The position numbers and the translations under genes were made by a program. A DNA stretch of 64,000 nt from Bradyrhizobium sp. CB2312 (GTDB lineage Bacteria; Pseudomonadota; Alphaproteobacteria; Rhizobiales; Xanthobacteraceae): positions 6,717,501 through 6,781,500 of the forward strand of contig NZ_CP121668.1 in assembly GCF_029714425.1 (NCBI RefSeq), in the 5' to 3' direction. The notes below the pieces were generated by a model. It did no database searches, was not told the origin of the DNA, and saw nothing but the letters and a program-made list of their open reading frames with translations. Below, in pieces: positions 52,589-62,944 of the stretch; position 1 is the first letter of the stretch, and every line of letters starts with the position of its first letter.

Positions 52589-52966
52589 ATGTCCATTCTT
52601 GTTCGCCTGTTCGCCTGGCTTCTTGCGGCCGCCGTTACCTTTGCGACCCTGGGACCGCCGACCCTGCGGCCGCATTCCGACCTCGGGCAGGACGGCGAGC
52701 ATGGCCTCGCCTTCGTCCTGGTCGGGCTGGCCTTTGGCGTCGCTTACAGGAACCGCCGCGGAGCCGTTACCGCTATCGCAGTGGCCCTGATCGGCGTGCT
52801 CGAACTGATGCAGTTGTGGGCACCGGGACGGCATGCACGGCTTGAAGATTTCCTGGTCGATGCCGGCGCGGCCTGCATCGGCTTTGCCCTCGCCGCCGCA
52901 GCCGATTGGGCGCTCGCGCGCCTTCGCGCTGGTCCCACCCTGACAAGCCAAGGCCCCGCGGAGTGA
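52589..52966 (+). CDS. VanZ-like small membrane protein
   Basis: A 125 aa protein with about four hydrophobic segments: LFAWLLAAAVTFATLGPPTLRP, a segment with GEHGLAFVLVGLAFGVAY, AVTAIAVALIGVLELMQLWAPGRHARLEDFLVDAGAACIGFALAAA. The P-x-LRP start, the internal EH and the E(L)MQ...PGR.A...D core follow the VanZ/YfgM-type membrane family. Function is not established for such proteins. The gene stands alone, downstream of the ThDP pair. Confidence 0.7.
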   Translation: MSILVRLFAWLLAAAVTFATLGPPTLRPHSDLGQDGEHGLAFVLVGLAFGVAYRNRRGAVTAIAVALIGVLELMQLWAPGRHARLEDFLVDAGAACIGFALAAAADWALARLRAGPTLTSQGPAE

Positions 52967-53004
52967 TGCTCCGCAGGGCCCGATCTTCACAGCCTACGCT
53001 TTGA

Positions 53005-53388
53005 TCAATCGATGATCTTGACCACGCGGCGCGTGCGCGGCTCGACGATCACGCGGCGATCGTTCACGACCGCGTAGCGATACTCGGTGTAGTTCGGCAC
53101 CGGGCGCAGCACCACGGTCGGGGGCAGCGGTTCGCCGACCACGACGCGCTCATGGATCACGACAGAGTCATCGCGGGGGATTCCGCCCAGCACTGCATTC
53201 GGAATTTCGAGACCGGCGCCGACGGCCGCGCCGACGGTGCCGCCGACCATCGCGCCGACCGGTCCGCCGATGTCGCCGCCCGCACGCGCGCCGTCCCTGG
53301 CGCCCTGTTCGGTCGTCGACTGGGCAAAGGCTGCGCTAGACGCCAGCAGCGACGCGGCAGCCAACGAAATCGCAAGACGGGTCTTCAT
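53005..53388 (-). CDS. Exported DUF1236-like protein with glycine-zipper segment
   Basis: A 127 aa protein. A Sec signal peptide (MKTRLAISLAAASLLASSAAFAQ) precedes a glycine-rich stretch ARAGGDIGGPVGAMVGGTVGAAVGAGLEIPNAVLGG, likely a membrane-associating zipper. The C-terminal domain VVLRPVPNYTEYRYAVVNDRRVIVEPRTRRVVKIID is typical of DUF1236 in Rhizobiales. GGAGAG precedes the ATG at 53388; a GTG 6 bp upstream is possible. Probably a periplasmic or envelope protein of unknown role. Confidence 0.8.
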   Translation of the reverse strand: MKTRLAISLAAASLLASSAAFAQSTTEQGARDGARAGGDIGGPVGAMVGGTVGAAVGAGLEIPNAVLGGIPRDDSVVIHERVVVGEPLPPTVVLRPVPNYTEYRYAVVNDRRVIVEPRTRRVVKIID

Positions 53389-53500
53389 GTCCACACTCTC
53401 CAGTGTTGTTGTGCGCCTTCAACCGCGGGGCCGGAGCATTGTTCCGGTTCCGCCGCGACGAAAGAAGCATCAAATCTGCAGAGTGTTACCGCGTAACAGT

Positions 53501-54388
53501 TCAGGCCGCGGCGATCTCGTGGCCTGCCATCAGTTCCAGCGCCCGCACCATCGCGGAGTGATCCCAGGCCTTGCCGCCATGGGCGGTGCAGGACGAGAAC
53601 AATTGCTGCGCCACCGCCGTGCTCGGCAGCGACAGGCCGAGCGAGCGCGCGCCTTCCAGCGCGAGGTTGAGATCCTTCTGATGCAGCTCGATGCGGAAGC
53701 CGGGCTCGAAGTTGCGCTTCACCATGCGCTCGCCATGCACTTCGAGTATCCGCGACGAGGCGAAACCGCCCATCAGCGCCTTGCGCACCAACGCCGGATC
53801 GGCACCGGCTTTCGATGCGAACAGCAGCGCCTCGCTCACCGCCTCGATCGTCAGCGCGACGATGATTTGGTTGGCGACCTTGGTGGTCTGGCCATCGCCA
53901 TTGGCACCGACATGGGTGACGTTCTTGCCCATCTTGTCGAACACGCCCTTCATGGTGCTGAAGGCGCGCTCGGGACCGCCGACCATGATGGTCAGGCTCG
54001 CAGCCTTCGCCCCGACCTCACCGCCCGACACCGGCGCGTCGAGATAGTCCGCGCCGAGCGCCTCGATCTTCTTCGCGAACTCCTTGGTCGCCAGCGGCGA
54101 GATCGAGCTCATGTCGACGACGATCTTGCCTTTGGAGATGCCGGCCGCGACGCCGTCCTTGCCGAACAGCACGGCCTCCACATGCGGCGTATCCGGCACC
54201 ATGATGATGACCGCATCCGCCTCCTCCGCGACCTGCTTTGCTGATTTGCAGGCGACGCCGCCCGCAGAAATCAGCTCAGGCGCGACCGGCGCGACGTCGT
54301 GCAGCAGAACGCGATGACCCGCAGCCAGAAGGTGGCCGGCCATCGGCCGTCCCATGGTGCCAAGTCCGATGAAGCCGATGTCGATCAT
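53501..54388 (-). CDS. glxR: 2-hydroxy-3-oxopropionate (tartronate semialdehyde) reductase
   Basis: A 295 aa beta-hydroxyacid dehydrogenase. The NAD(P) motif is GFIGLGTMGRPMAGHL at the N-terminus, the substrate loop is DAPVSGGEVGAKAASL, and the catalytic lysine is Lys170 in QTTKVANQIIVA. It reduces tartronate semialdehyde to D-glycerate. It is the last gene of gcl-hyi-glxR, 12 bp downstream of hyi, which makes this assignment much firmer than sequence family alone. Confidence 0.94.
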   Translation of the reverse strand: MIDIGFIGLGTMGRPMAGHLLAAGHRVLLHDVAPVAPELISAGGVACKSAKQVAEEADAVIIMVPDTPHVEAVLFGKDGVAAGISKGKIVVDMSSISPLATKEFAKKIEALGADYLDAPVSGGEVGAKAASLTIMVGGPERAFSTMKGVFDKMGKNVTHVGANGDGQTTKVANQIIVALTIEAVSEALLFASKAGADPALVRKALMGGFASSRILEVHGERMVKRNFEPGFRIELHQKDLNLALEGARSLGLSLPSTAVAQQLFSSCTAHGGKAWDHSAMVRALELMAGHEIAAA

Positions 54389-54400
54389 GTCCAGATTTCC

Positions 54401-55186
54401 TCAGGTCTCAAAAGTCTGCGCGGCGTGCCAGGACAGGCCTTCCAGCGTCGTGGTGCGCGGCTTGTATTCGCAGCCGATCCAGCCCCGATAGCCGATCGCG
54501 TCGAGGTGGCGGAACAGGAAGGGATAGTTGATCTCGCCGGTGCCGGGCTCGTGGCGGCCGGGATTGTCGGCGAGCTGGATGTGCGCGATCTGCGGCAGAT
54601 ATTCCTGCATGGTGCGGGCGAGATCGCCCTCCATGATCTGCATGTGATAGATGTCGTACTGGATGAACAGATTGTTCGACCGCACTTCTGCGATCAGCTG
54701 CACCGCCTGCTCGGTGCCGTTGAGATAGAAGCCGGGAATGTCGAGCGTATTGATCGGCTCGACCAGCAGCTTGATGTTCTCCCGCGCCAGCGTCGAGGCG
54801 GCGAAGCGCAGGTTTCCGACCAGCGTCTCCTGAAGCTCGCGCGGATCGGCGTCGACAGGCGCGATGCCGACGAGGCAGTTGAGCTGGTCGCAATCGAGCG
54901 CCTTGGCATAGTCGATGGCGCGGAACACGCCATCGCGGAATTCACTGACGCGATCGGGCAGGATTGCGATGCCGCGCTCGCCGGCCGCCCAATTGCCGGC
55001 GGGGAGATTGTGCAACACCTGGGTCAAACCATGCGCTTCGAGCTGCTCGCGGAGCTGCGCCTTGTCGAAATCATAGGGGAAGAGATATTCGACCCCGGCA
55101 AAGCCCGCCGCCTTCGCCGCGGCAAAGCGGTCGATGAACGGCATCTCGTTGAAGAGCATGGTGAGGTTGGCGGCAAATTTCGGCAT
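54401..55186 (-). CDS. hyi: Hydroxypyruvate isomerase
   Basis: A 261 aa TIM-barrel isomerase interconverting hydroxypyruvate and tartronate semialdehyde. It starts MPKFAANLTMLFNEMPFIDRFAAAKAAGFAGVEYLFPYD. The metal-binding Glu and the His-containing strand lie in LLVEPINTLDIPGFYLNGTEQA, YDIYHMQIMEGD and HIQLADNPGRHEPGTGEINY. The ATG at 55186 has a GGGGAG ribosome-binding site. The frame extends much further upstream, but only over gcl in an antisense-like reading. It lies between gcl and glxR. Confidence 0.95.
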   Translation of the reverse strand: MPKFAANLTMLFNEMPFIDRFAAAKAAGFAGVEYLFPYDFDKAQLREQLEAHGLTQVLHNLPAGNWAAGERGIAILPDRVSEFRDGVFRAIDYAKALDCDQLNCLVGIAPVDADPRELQETLVGNLRFAASTLARENIKLLVEPINTLDIPGFYLNGTEQAVQLIAEVRSNNLFIQYDIYHMQIMEGDLARTMQEYLPQIAHIQLADNPGRHEPGTGEINYPFLFRHLDAIGYRGWIGCEYKPRTTTLEGLSWHAAQTFET

Positions 55187-55197
55187 GATGCTCTCCC

Positions 55198-56988
55198 CTA
55201 TTCCGCCGGCTGCAACACGCCAGGCTGCTTGGTTCCGACCTCGTCGAGCGGGAGATCCAGCACCTCCTCGAACTCGACGATGTTGTCGATCTCGGTGCCC
55301 ATCGCGATGTTGGTGACGCGTTCGAGGATGAACTCGACCACCACGGGCACGCGGTGCTTCGCCATCAGCTCGCGCGCGGTCGCGAACGCAGCCTGCGTGT
55401 CCTTCGGGTCCGTGACGCGGATCGCCTTGCAGCCGAGCCCTTCGGCCACCGCGACATGGTCGACGCCGTAGACGCCGATCTCCGGCGCGTTGATGTTCTC
55501 GAACGAGAGCTGGACGTGATAGTCCATGTCGAAGCCCCGCTGGGCCTGACGGATCAGGCCGAGATAGGAATTGTTCACGACGACGTGGATGTAGGGCAGA
55601 TTGAACTGCGCCCCGACCGCGAGCTCCTCGATCAGGAACTGGAAGTCGTAATCGCCCGACAGCGCGACGATCTCCCGCTCGGGGCACGCCGCACGCACGC
55701 CGAGTGCCGCCGGCAGCGTCCAGCCGAGCGGCCCCGCCTGTCCGGCATTGATCCAGTTGCGCGGCTTGTAGACGCCGAGGAACTGCGCGCCGGCGATCTG
55801 CGACAGGCCGATCACGGTGACATAGGTGGTGTCGCGGCCGAACGCCTTGTTCATCTCCTCATAGACGCGCTGCGGCTTGATCGGGACGTTGTCGAAATGG
55901 CTCTTGCGCAGCATGGTCTTCTTGCGATCGCGGCAGGCCGCGGGCCACGCCTGGCGCTCGCGGAGCCTGCCTGACCGGCGCCACTCCCTGGCGACGGTGA
56001 CGAAGAGTTCGAGCGCAGCCTTGGCGTCCGAGACGATGCCGAGATCGGGATTGAACACCCGCCCGATCTGGGTCGGCTCGATGTCGACATGCACGAATTT
56101 GCGGCCCTTGGTGTAGGTCTCGACCGAGCCGGTGTGACGGTTGGCCCAGCGATTGCCTATGCCGAGCACGAAGTCGGATTCGAGCAGCGTCGCATTGCCG
56201 TAGCGGTGGCTGGTCTGGAGGCCGACCATGCCGGCCATCAGCACGTGATCGTCGGGGATCGCGCCCCACCCCATCAGGGTCGGCACGACCGGCACGTTGG
56301 CGATCTCGGCGAATTCGACCAGCAGGTCCGAGGCATCCGCGTTGATGATGCCGCCGCCCGCCACGATCAGCGGCCGCTCGGCCGCGTTGAGCATCTCAAG
56401 CGCCTTCTCGACCTGCTTGCGGGTCGCGGTCGGCTTGTAGACCGGCAACGGCTCGTAGGTCTCGTCGTCGAACTCGATCTCGGCGAGCTGGACGTCGAGC
56501 GGCATGTCGATCAGCACCGGTCCCGGCCGGCCCGAGCGCATCACATGAAACGCCTGGCTGAACACGCGCGGCACCAGCGCCGGCTCGCGCACAGTCACAG
56601 CCCACTTCGTCACCGGCTTTGCAATCGACTCGATGTCGACGGCCTGAAAGTCTTCCTTGTAGAGCCGCGCGCGCGGCGCCTGGCCGGTGATGCAGAGGAT
56701 CGGGATGGAATCGGCAATCGCCGAATAAAGCCCGGTGATCATGTCGGTGCCGGCCGGCCCCGAGGTGCCGATGCAGACGCCGATATTGCCGGCCTTGGCG
56801 CGGGTATAGCCCTCGGCCATGTGCGAGGCGCCCTCGACATGGCGCGCCAGGATGTGGCGGATCGACCCGCGCTTCTTCAGCGCCGAGTAAAGCGGATTGA
56901 TCGCCGCCCCGGGAACACCGAAGGCAGTCGAGATGCCTTCCTTCTCCAGAATTCGCACGGCAGCATCGACAGCGCGCATCTTCGCCAT
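55198..56988 (-). CDS. gcl: Glyoxylate carboligase (tartronate-semialdehyde synthase)
   Basis: A 596 aa ThDP/FAD-type enzyme joining two glyoxylate molecules into tartronate semialdehyde with CO2 release. The diagnostic Val51 replaces the usual catalytic Glu ([19 protein letters not shown]). The FAD-domain region has [17 protein letters not shown], and the ThDP motif is [34 protein letters not shown]. It heads gcl-hyi-glxR, the glycerate pathway for glyoxylate or for purine catabolites; an adenine deaminase gene is next upstream. A perfect inverted repeat in its promoter may be an operator. Confidence 0.96.
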   Translation of the reverse strand: MAKMRAVDAAVRILEKEGISTAFGVPGAAINPLYSALKKRGSIRHILARHVEGASHMAEGYTRAKAGNIGVCIGTSGPAGTDMITGLYSAIADSIPILCITGQAPRARLYKEDFQAVDIESIAKPVTKWAVTVREPALVPRVFSQAFHVMRSGRPGPVLIDMPLDVQLAEIEFDDETYEPLPVYKPTATRKQVEKALEMLNAAERPLIVAGGGIINADASDLLVEFAEIANVPVVPTLMGWGAIPDDHVLMAGMVGLQTSHRYGNATLLESDFVLGIGNRWANRHTGSVETYTKGRKFVHVDIEPTQIGRVFNPDLGIVSDAKAALELFVTVAREWRRSGRLRERQAWPAACRDRKKTMLRKSHFDNVPIKPQRVYEEMNKAFGRDTTYVTVIGLSQIAGAQFLGVYKPRNWINAGQAGPLGWTLPAALGVRAACPEREIVALSGDYDFQFLIEELAVGAQFNLPYIHVVVNNSYLGLIRQAQRGFDMDYHVQLSFENINAPEIGVYGVDHVAVAEGLGCKAIRVTDPKDTQAAFATARELMAKHRVPVVVEFILERVTNIAMGTEIDNIVEFEEVLDLPLDEVGTKQPGVLQPAE

Positions 56989-57043
56989 ATCGGACCTCGC
57001 TTTGGCTTAAGTCAGCGAGCGAGATCATCAGGCGTGCAAGATG

Positions 57044-57060
57044 CGATCTCAACGAGATCG
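57044..57060. promoter_or_regulatory. Inverted repeat in the gcl promoter region
   Basis: CGATCTC and GAGATCG pair around AAC as a perfect 17-bp palindrome, 56-72 bp upstream of the gcl start. It is a candidate operator for a glyoxylate or allantoin-type regulator. A second, imperfect pair (TTTTCCACG / CGTGGGAAAA, 57067-57095) lies just beyond. Confidence 0.4.
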
Positions 57061-57140
57061 ATTTTATTTTCCACGATGCGGCAGCCGTGGGAAAAATGCG
57101 GCCGCTTCAAGCGCTTAGATCGAGAACTACATGAAAGAAA

Positions 57141-58943
57141 TTACTCGAACAGCGGCGCCAGCTCCATCTGAGGCACCAGCACCAGGCCCTTGTCGGTGAT
57201 GCGAATTTCCGGAATGACCGATAGCGGAATCAAATTGAAGCCCATGTAGGGAATGGTGCAGCCCGCCTCGGCCCATTCCTTCTTCAGCGCCTTCACCTCT
57301 TCGGCGACTTCCGTCACACGTTTGTCGGAGAGCAGGCCTGCGATCGGCAGCGGGACCAGTGCCCTCACCTTGCCGTCGGCGACCACACAGACGCCGCCCT
57401 GCTTTTCCTTGATGGCCGAGATCGCGACTTGCATGTCCGGTTCATTTGTTCCGGCGACGATGATGTTGTGACTGTCGTGCCCGACGCTGGAGGCGACCGC
57501 GCCGCGCTTCAGGCCAAAGTCCTTCAGGAGGCCATGGGCGGCGTTGCCGGGCGACTTGCCATGGCGCTCGACCACCGTGACGAAGCAGAGGCCGTAGCGT
57601 TCGAACAGCGACGGCCAGTCCTTTGCCGGCTCAATCCTGACCTTCTCGTGGATCAGCGTGATGCCCGGCAGCGCGGTCTTGATCGCGTTGACGGTGCAGG
57701 CCTTCGTCGGCAGTTCCGGCGTCAGCTTCATCTTCTCCGGCAGCTTCACGGTCGCATAAGCCGCCTTCGGATATTGATAGCGCTGCGACAGCGCCTGATC
57801 GAGGAGCTTCGTGATCTTGCCGTGCTCGACCACGAGCTCGCCGCCATACCAGGTGCATTGCGGCTTGAGCTGATCGTCCATCAGCACGAGATCGGCGCGG
57901 CGGCCGCCGCCGAGCCCGCCAATGTCACCCTCCATGCCGAAGCGCGTCGCCCCGTGCAGCGAGCCCATCGACCAGGCCTGCTCCGGCGACATCCCGGCCT
58001 TCACCGCCTCCCGCACCACCCAGTCGAGGCCGAACAGCAGCAAATCGTCGGCATCGCGGTCGTCGGTGCAGACGGCCGTGCGCTTGTGCGAGGCGCCGAG
58101 GTCGGTGATCGTCCGGATCGCCTGCGGCAGCGAGTGCCAGGGCGTGGTCGGCGGCCCGCCGCGCAGGAAGACCCAGACGCCGGCGTCGAGCAGGTCGTCG
58201 GCGATGTCGCGGTCGATCGCCTCATGGGTGTCGGTGACGCCGCTCGCCGCATACGCCGCGACGAATTCACGGCCGTAGACGTGGCCGGACACCGGCCGTC
58301 CCCGCTTCAAGGCAGCGGCGAGAATGGCGTGGCTGCGCTCGTCCCCCATCGTGACGGGCACGAAATCCATCTTCTCGCCGAGCGCGACCGCCTCGGGCCA
58401 GCGGTCGAACAGACCGGCGATCTTGTCCGGCGTGAGATCGCCGCCGGCGGTCTCAAGCTCAGCCGAGGTCGCCGGCACCGTGCTCGGCACCGTCAGGAAG
58501 ATCGAGAGCGGCGCCTCGCGCGCGTCCTCCAGCATCGCCTCGACCCCGGCGACGTCCATGACGTTGCCGATCTCGTGGCTGTCGCAGAAGATCGTCGTGG
58601 TGCCGTTGAGCAGCGCGGCCTCGGCATAGGCGCAGGCCGTCACCATCGAGGACTCGATGTGGATGTGCGGATCGACGAGGCCCGGCGCGATGATGCCGCC
58701 GGCCGCGTCGTAAGTCGCGATGCCGCTCCAGACCTTCTTCGCCGCTCCGGCAGGCTTCACCGCCGCGATGCGGCCGCCGGTGATCCAGACCTCGCGGCCT
58801 TCGTGGATACGCTCCGAATAGGTCGAAAGCACCCGGGCGCCTGATATGACGAGATCGGGCGCGACGCGCGCCGAGGCGACATCGGCCAGACGCCGTGTCA
58901 TCGAATGGAGCGGTGCGACGGCGAAGCGGGTAAGTTTGGTCAT
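57141..58943 (-). CDS. ade: Adenine deaminase
   Basis: A 600 aa amidohydrolase of the AdeC type that converts adenine to hypoxanthine and ammonia. The N-terminal part has [31 protein letters not shown]. The metal-binding block is [14 protein letters not shown], followed by [21 protein letters not shown], a conserved SGHVYG and [11 protein letters not shown]. The extra C-terminal AdeC domain ([55 protein letters not shown]) is complete. It is monocistronic between gcl and the NYN gene, on the same strand as gcl, with 152 bp between them. Confidence 0.95.
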   Translation of the reverse strand: MTKLTRFAVAPLHSMTRRLADVASARVAPDLVISGARVLSTYSERIHEGREVWITGGRIAAVKPAGAAKKVWSGIATYDAAGGIIAPGLVDPHIHIESSMVTACAYAEAALLNGTTTIFCDSHEIGNVMDVAGVEAMLEDAREAPLSIFLTVPSTVPATSAELETAGGDLTPDKIAGLFDRWPEAVALGEKMDFVPVTMGDERSHAILAAALKRGRPVSGHVYGREFVAAYAASGVTDTHEAIDRDIADDLLDAGVWVFLRGGPPTTPWHSLPQAIRTITDLGASHKRTAVCTDDRDADDLLLFGLDWVVREAVKAGMSPEQAWSMGSLHGATRFGMEGDIGGLGGGRRADLVLMDDQLKPQCTWYGGELVVEHGKITKLLDQALSQRYQYPKAAYATVKLPEKMKLTPELPTKACTVNAIKTALPGITLIHEKVRIEPAKDWPSLFERYGLCFVTVVERHGKSPGNAAHGLLKDFGLKRGAVASSVGHDSHNIIVAGTNEPDMQVAISAIKEKQGGVCVVADGKVRALVPLPIAGLLSDKRVTEVAEEVKALKKEWAEAGCTIPYMGFNLIPLSVIPEIRITDKGLVLVPQMELAPLFE

Positions 58944-59028
58944 CGGGACCCTCGCGTGGCGTTACGGCCACGCGATGGTTACGCCCTGCGCCAAGCCGGG
59001 CAAGCGTAAATATATCGGCACGCCCTGC

Positions 59029-59826
59029 TTACGCCTTAGGCGGCGAACCGCCTGCCGTCCCCGACCTTGCAGTCCTGCGCGAGTTCCGCCGTCTCGGCGG
59101 TGCTGCGGCAGCGGGCTTGACCCGAATCCGCATCGACCGGCCCTTTGGCTCATCGATCTCGAACGAATTCGTCTTTCGCACCAGGTCACTCAGCTTGCGG
59201 AAACCGAACGTTCTCGGATCGAAATCCGAGGCGAGATTGGCGAGCTGCCGGCCGACGTCACCGAGCGTGACCCAACCGTCTTCACTCTCCATTTGGGTGA
59301 TGACTTTCTTGATGATGGGTGTGGCGGCCTCAGGCGGCTGAAGCGGCGCCGGCCTCGAGGCGGCATCCTGGGTGGTCGCCGCGCCGGCAAGCAGGTTCTC
59401 CGTGTAGACGAACCTTCGGCAGGCCTGCCTGAAGCTTTCCGGTGTCTTCTGCTCGCCGAACCCGAAAACATCGACGCCCTGCTCCCGGATGCGGGCGGCC
59501 AGGCGGGTGAAGTCGCTGTCGGATGACACCAGGCAGAAGCCATCGAACCGGCCGCTGTGAAGCAGGTCCATGGCGTCAATGACCAGGGTTATGTCGGACG
59601 CGTTTTTCCCCGTTGTATAGGCGAACTGCTGCTGCGGGATGATGGCGTGCTTCGACAGAATGTCGGCCCACCCCCTGGATCGCGCATTGGAAAAGTCGCC
59701 GTAGATGCGGCGAACGCTCGCCTCGCCGATCTTGGCGATCTCCTCGAACAGTCCATCCGCGATCTTTGCGGAGGCGTTGTCGGCGTCGATCAGGACGGCG
59801 AGACGGGGCGAGCGAAGGTCCGGCAT
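59029..59826 (-). CDS. NYN-domain (LabA/DUF88-like) nuclease with C-terminal OST-HTH/LOTUS domain
   Basis: A 265 aa protein. The PIN-like NYN domain occupies about residues 8-145: LAVLIDADNASAK with Asp14 and Asp16, the central VIDAMDLLHSG, and CLVSSDSDFTRLAARIREQG, which provide the acidic metal sites of RNA-cleaving NYN proteins. A linker of about 25 residues leads to a OST-HTH/LOTUS-like module (IIKKVITQMESEDGWVTLGDVGRQLANLASDFDPRTFGFRKLSDLVRK), an RNA-binding fold. The tail is basic. It probably acts on RNA; the target is unknown. It stands alone. Confidence 0.85.
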   Translation of the reverse strand: MPDLRSPRLAVLIDADNASAKIADGLFEEIAKIGEASVRRIYGDFSNARSRGWADILSKHAIIPQQQFAYTTGKNASDITLVIDAMDLLHSGRFDGFCLVSSDSDFTRLAARIREQGVDVFGFGEQKTPESFRQACRRFVYTENLLAGAATTQDAASRPAPLQPPEAATPIIKKVITQMESEDGWVTLGDVGRQLANLASDFDPRTFGFRKLSDLVRKTNSFEIDEPKGRSMRIRVKPAAAAPPRRRNSRRTARSGTAGGSPPKA

Positions 59827-59880
59827 GGCGTTTCCTCAACGAGAGGGACGCAGCACTCGGAGACGCGCGCGTCGGGACGG

Positions 59881-61383
59881 CTAATCCTCGTTTGCCTTGA
59901 ACCGCCCGAGACCCTTTAGCACGAAGGGCGCCAGCAGCGCGATCAACGCGACGCCGAGCAGCGTCGCCGAGATCGGGCTCTGCAGCAGCGTCATGGGATC
60001 GCCGAGGCTGATCGCGAGCGCGCGGCGCAACTGGCTCTCGGCGATCGGGCCGAGGATCAGGCCGACGACGACCGGCGCGATCGGGAAATCGAACCGGCGC
60101 ATCAGGAAGCCGAGCACACCAAAGCCGGCCAGCATCGACAATTCCACCACGGACGGCTTTGCCGCGATGGTGCCCATGGTCGCGAAGACGAGGATGCCGG
60201 CATAAAGCCAGGGCTGCGGAATCGCGAGCAGCCGTACCCATAGGCCGACCAGCGGCAGGTTGAGCACCAGCAGCATCATGTTGGCGATGAACAGGCTGGC
60301 GATCAGGCCCCAGACCAGGTCAGGCCGCTCGGCGAACAGCAGCGGCCCCGGATTGAGGCCGTATTGCTGGAAGCCGGCCAGCATCATCGCGGCGGTCGCC
60401 GAGGTCGGCAAACCCAGCGTCAGCAGCGGCACCAGCGTGCCGGCGGCGGAGGCGTTGTTGGCGGCTTCGGGTCCGGCGACGCCTTCGATCGCGCCCTTGC
60501 CGAACTCCTCGGGGTGTTTCGTCAGCCGCTTCTCGGTCGAATAGGACAGGAAGGTCGGGATCTCGGCACCGCCCGCCGGTAGCGCGCCGATCGGGAAGCC
60601 GAACATGGTGCCGCGCAGCCACGGCTTCCACGACCGCTTCCAGTCTTCCTTGGTCATCCACAGCGAGCCGCGCACCGGCTCGAGCTTCTCCTCGGTGTGG
60701 TGGCGGCGCGATGCGACGTAGAGCGCCTCGCCCACCGCGAACAGGCCGACCGCGAGCGTCGTCACCTCGACGCCGTCGAGCAATTCAGGGACGCCGAACG
60801 CAAGCCGCGCCTGACCGGTCAGCTTGTCGATGCCGACGAGGCCGAGCGTCAGGCCGATGAACAGGCTGGTCAGGCCACGGACAGGAGAATCGCCGAAGGT
60901 CGCCGACACCGTGACGAAGGCGACGCACATCAGCGCGAAATAATCTTCGGGGCCGAAGCGCACGGCGAAATCGACCAGCCATGGCGCGAGGAAGGCGAGC
61001 CCGATGGTGGCGATGGTGCCGGCGACGAAGGAGCCGATCGCGGAGGTCGCGAGTGCCGGGCCGCCGCGGCCGGCCTTGGCCATCTTGTTGCCTTCGAGCG
61101 CGGTCGCCATCGATGCGCTCTCGCCGGGCGTGTTGATGAGGATCGCGGTGGTCGATCCGCCATACATGCCACCGTAATAGATGCCGGCGAACATGATCAG
61201 CGAGCCGCCGGGGTCGAGCTTGTAGGTGACGGGCAAGAGCAGCGCGACCGTCAGCGCCGGGCCGATGCCGGGCAGCACGCCCACGGCGGTACCGAGAAAT
61301 ACGCCGATCAGCGCATAGAGCAAATTCATCGGCTGGACGGCGACCGCCATGCCGTGGGCCAGCGCGGCAAAAGTGTCCATCAC
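59881..61383 (-). CDS. tctA: Tripartite tricarboxylate transporter large membrane subunit TctA
   Basis: A 500 aa, about twelve-helix permease. It starts [98 protein letters not shown], the defining TctA region. A later [18 protein letters not shown] and [35 protein letters not shown] block repeats the motif. It is a secondary, ion-driven transporter that takes substrate from TctC. It overlaps tctB by 4 bp. Confidence 0.95.
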   Translation of the reverse strand: MMDTFAALAHGMAVAVQPMNLLYALIGVFLGTAVGVLPGIGPALTVALLLPVTYKLDPGGSLIMFAGIYYGGMYGGSTTAILINTPGESASMATALEGNKMAKAGRGGPALATSAIGSFVAGTIATIGLAFLAPWLVDFAVRFGPEDYFALMCVAFVTVSATFGDSPVRGLTSLFIGLTLGLVGIDKLTGQARLAFGVPELLDGVEVTTLAVGLFAVGEALYVASRRHHTEEKLEPVRGSLWMTKEDWKRSWKPWLRGTMFGFPIGALPAGGAEIPTFLSYSTEKRLTKHPEEFGKGAIEGVAGPEAANNASAAGTLVPLLTLGLPTSATAAMMLAGFQQYGLNPGPLLFAERPDLVWGLIASLFIANMMLLVLNLPLVGLWVRLLAIPQPWLYAGILVFATMGTIAAKPSVVELSMLAGFGVLGFLMRRFDFPIAPVVVGLILGPIAESQLRRALAISLGDPMTLLQSPISATLLGVALIALLAPFVLKGLGRFKANED

Positions 61384-61865
61384 AGCAGTCGCTCCAGCGG
61401 GCCGGCGGGAAGGCTCAGCGTCAACAGGCGGTCGAACGCCAGATAGATGAGGGTCGACATCACGAGCGCGATGATGCTGTCGACCAGGATGGCGCGGCGC
61501 CCGAACGCCGCCGACGTCGTCACGAACAGCGCCGAGGTCGCGAGGATAAAGCCGCCGCCGAAACCGATGATGGCGATCAGCAGCGCAAGGCCAACGAGGA
61601 TCAAGACCACCGGCACGGGATCGGCGCTCTCGCGCGCCGGCAGGTTGCCGCGCAGCGCGTCGATGAAATTGCCGATCGCGAGCAGCGCAAGGCCGCTGGC
61701 GACCACGACCGGCATCGCCTCCGGCCCCATGCCGTACATCGCGGCCGATTGCAGGCCGCGCGCGTCCCAGACCAGCACTGCGGCAAGACCTGCAAGCAAG
61801 GCAGCGATGACGATGCCGGCGCGATCGACGCGCCGCGGCGGCTGGGCGGGATCGCCTGAGCTCAT
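61380..61865 (-). CDS. tctB: Tripartite tricarboxylate transporter small membrane subunit TctB
   Basis: A 161 aa protein with four hydrophobic segments ([108 protein letters not shown]). The order and topology match TctB. It overlaps tctC upstream and tctA downstream by 4 bp each. It forms the membrane complex with TctA. Confidence 0.92.
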   Translation of the reverse strand: MSSGDPAQPPRRVDRAGIVIAALLAGLAAVLVWDARGLQSAAMYGMGPEAMPVVVASGLALLAIGNFIDALRGNLPARESADPVPVVLILVGLALLIAIIGFGGGFILATSALFVTTSAAFGRRAILVDSIIALVMSTLIYLAFDRLLTLSLPAGPLERLL

Positions 61866-62830
61866 GACTTGACGAGACCGACCGATTTCAGCACGTCGGT
61901 GACGCGGACGATTTCCTTCTTCAGGAAGTCGGCGAAGGCGTCACCGCCGAGATAGGCATCCTCCCAGCCCTTCTGCTTGAGGATTTCCTTCCAGGCGTCC
62001 GACTTGACCATCTTCTCGACCGCGTCGCTGAGCGTCTTCTTCTGCTCCGGAGTGATGCCGGGAGGAGCGACCACCGAGCGCCAGTTGGCGATGACGAGGT
62101 CGATGCCTTGTTCCTTGAAGGTCGGAATGTCGCTGCCCGCGATGCGCTTCTCCGAGGTCACGCCGATCGCGCGCAGCTTGCCGGACTTGATCTGCCCTTC
62201 ATATTCGCTCAGGCCCGAAATGCCCGCGGTGACCTTGCCACCTAGGATCGCGGCGAGCGACTCGCCGCCGCCGGAGAACGGGATGTAGTTGATCTTCTTG
62301 GCGTCGGCGCCGACGGCGCTTGCGAACAACGCGGCCATCACATGGTCGACGCCGCCGGCCGAGCCGCCGGCGAAGGTCACCTTGGCAATGTCGGCCTTCA
62401 CTGCGGCGGCGAGATCCTGCGCATTCTTGATCGGCGAGTTCGCGGGCACCACGATCACCTGGATTTCCTCGGTGAGCCGCGCGATCGGCGTCACCTGCTC
62501 GAGGGTCACCGGCGACTTGTTCATGGCGAGCGCGCCGACCATGACGAAGCCATTGACCATCAGCTGGTTGCCGTCGCCCTTGGCGCCGTTGACGAACTGC
62601 GCGATGCCGACGCTGCCGCCGGCACCGGGAACGTTGGTGACCTGCACGCTGCGCGCCACGCCGGAGGCGACCAGCGCCTGCTGCATCGAGCGCGCGGTCT
62701 GGTCCCATCCCCCGCCCGGGGCCGCCGGCGCCATCAGCTTGAGCTCGAGCTGCTGGGCAAAAGCCGGAGTTGCTGCCGCAAGGGTCAGCGCGACGGCTGC
62801 GCCGACAAGGCGCGCGGGGAATTGAAACAT
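61862..62830 (-). CDS. tctC: Tripartite tricarboxylate transporter binding protein TctC (Bug family)
   Basis: A 322 aa periplasmic receptor. A Sec signal peptide [26 protein letters not shown] precedes [55 protein letters not shown], the Bug/TctC N-terminal lobe. [16 protein letters not shown] and the central [18 protein letters not shown] follow. It binds a carboxylic acid for TctAB. The ATG at 62830 has a GGAGA ribosome-binding site. It lies downstream of an IclR gene and of the inverted repeat at 62885-62905. Confidence 0.94.
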   Translation of the reverse strand: MFQFPARLVGAAVALTLAAATPAFAQQLELKLMAPAAPGGGWDQTARSMQQALVASGVARSVQVTNVPGAGGSVGIAQFVNGAKGDGNQLMVNGFVMVGALAMNKSPVTLEQVTPIARLTEEIQVIVVPANSPIKNAQDLAAAVKADIAKVTFAGGSAGGVDHVMAALFASAVGADAKKINYIPFSGGGESLAAILGGKVTAGISGLSEYEGQIKSGKLRAIGVTSEKRIAGSDIPTFKEQGIDLVIANWRSVVAPPGITPEQKKTLSDAVEKMVKSDAWKEILKQKGWEDAYLGGDAFADFLKKEIVRVTDVLKSVGLVKS

Positions 62831-62884
62831 TAGGGCAGTCTCCAGGCTCATGCGGACGTGTTGATCGTGTGCCGCATTGTGTCG

Positions 62885-62905
62885 TTTGGTCGCATATCAA
62901 CCAAA
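62885..62905. promoter_or_regulatory. Inverted repeat upstream of tctC, candidate IclR operator
   Basis: TTTGGT and ACCAAA pair around a 9-bp spacer, with neighbouring bases extending the symmetry imperfectly to CG ends. It lies 55-75 bp upstream of tctC, between it and the IclR gene. Position and symmetry fit an IclR-type site; not proven. Confidence 0.4.
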
Positions 62906-62944
62906 ACGGCCGATGCTGTCCAGCGACAGCGCCCGGTTTCCTCG

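Noticed and set aside
54401..55687. A 428-codon frame extending hydroxypyruvate isomerase upstream
   Set aside because: The extension reads gcl in another frame and the true start at 55186 has a good ribosome-binding site.
57067..57095. TTTTCCACG / CGTGGGAAAA as a terminator for adenine deaminase
   Set aside because: The arms are unequal and the minus-strand transcript would carry A-rich rather than U-rich sequence after the stem.
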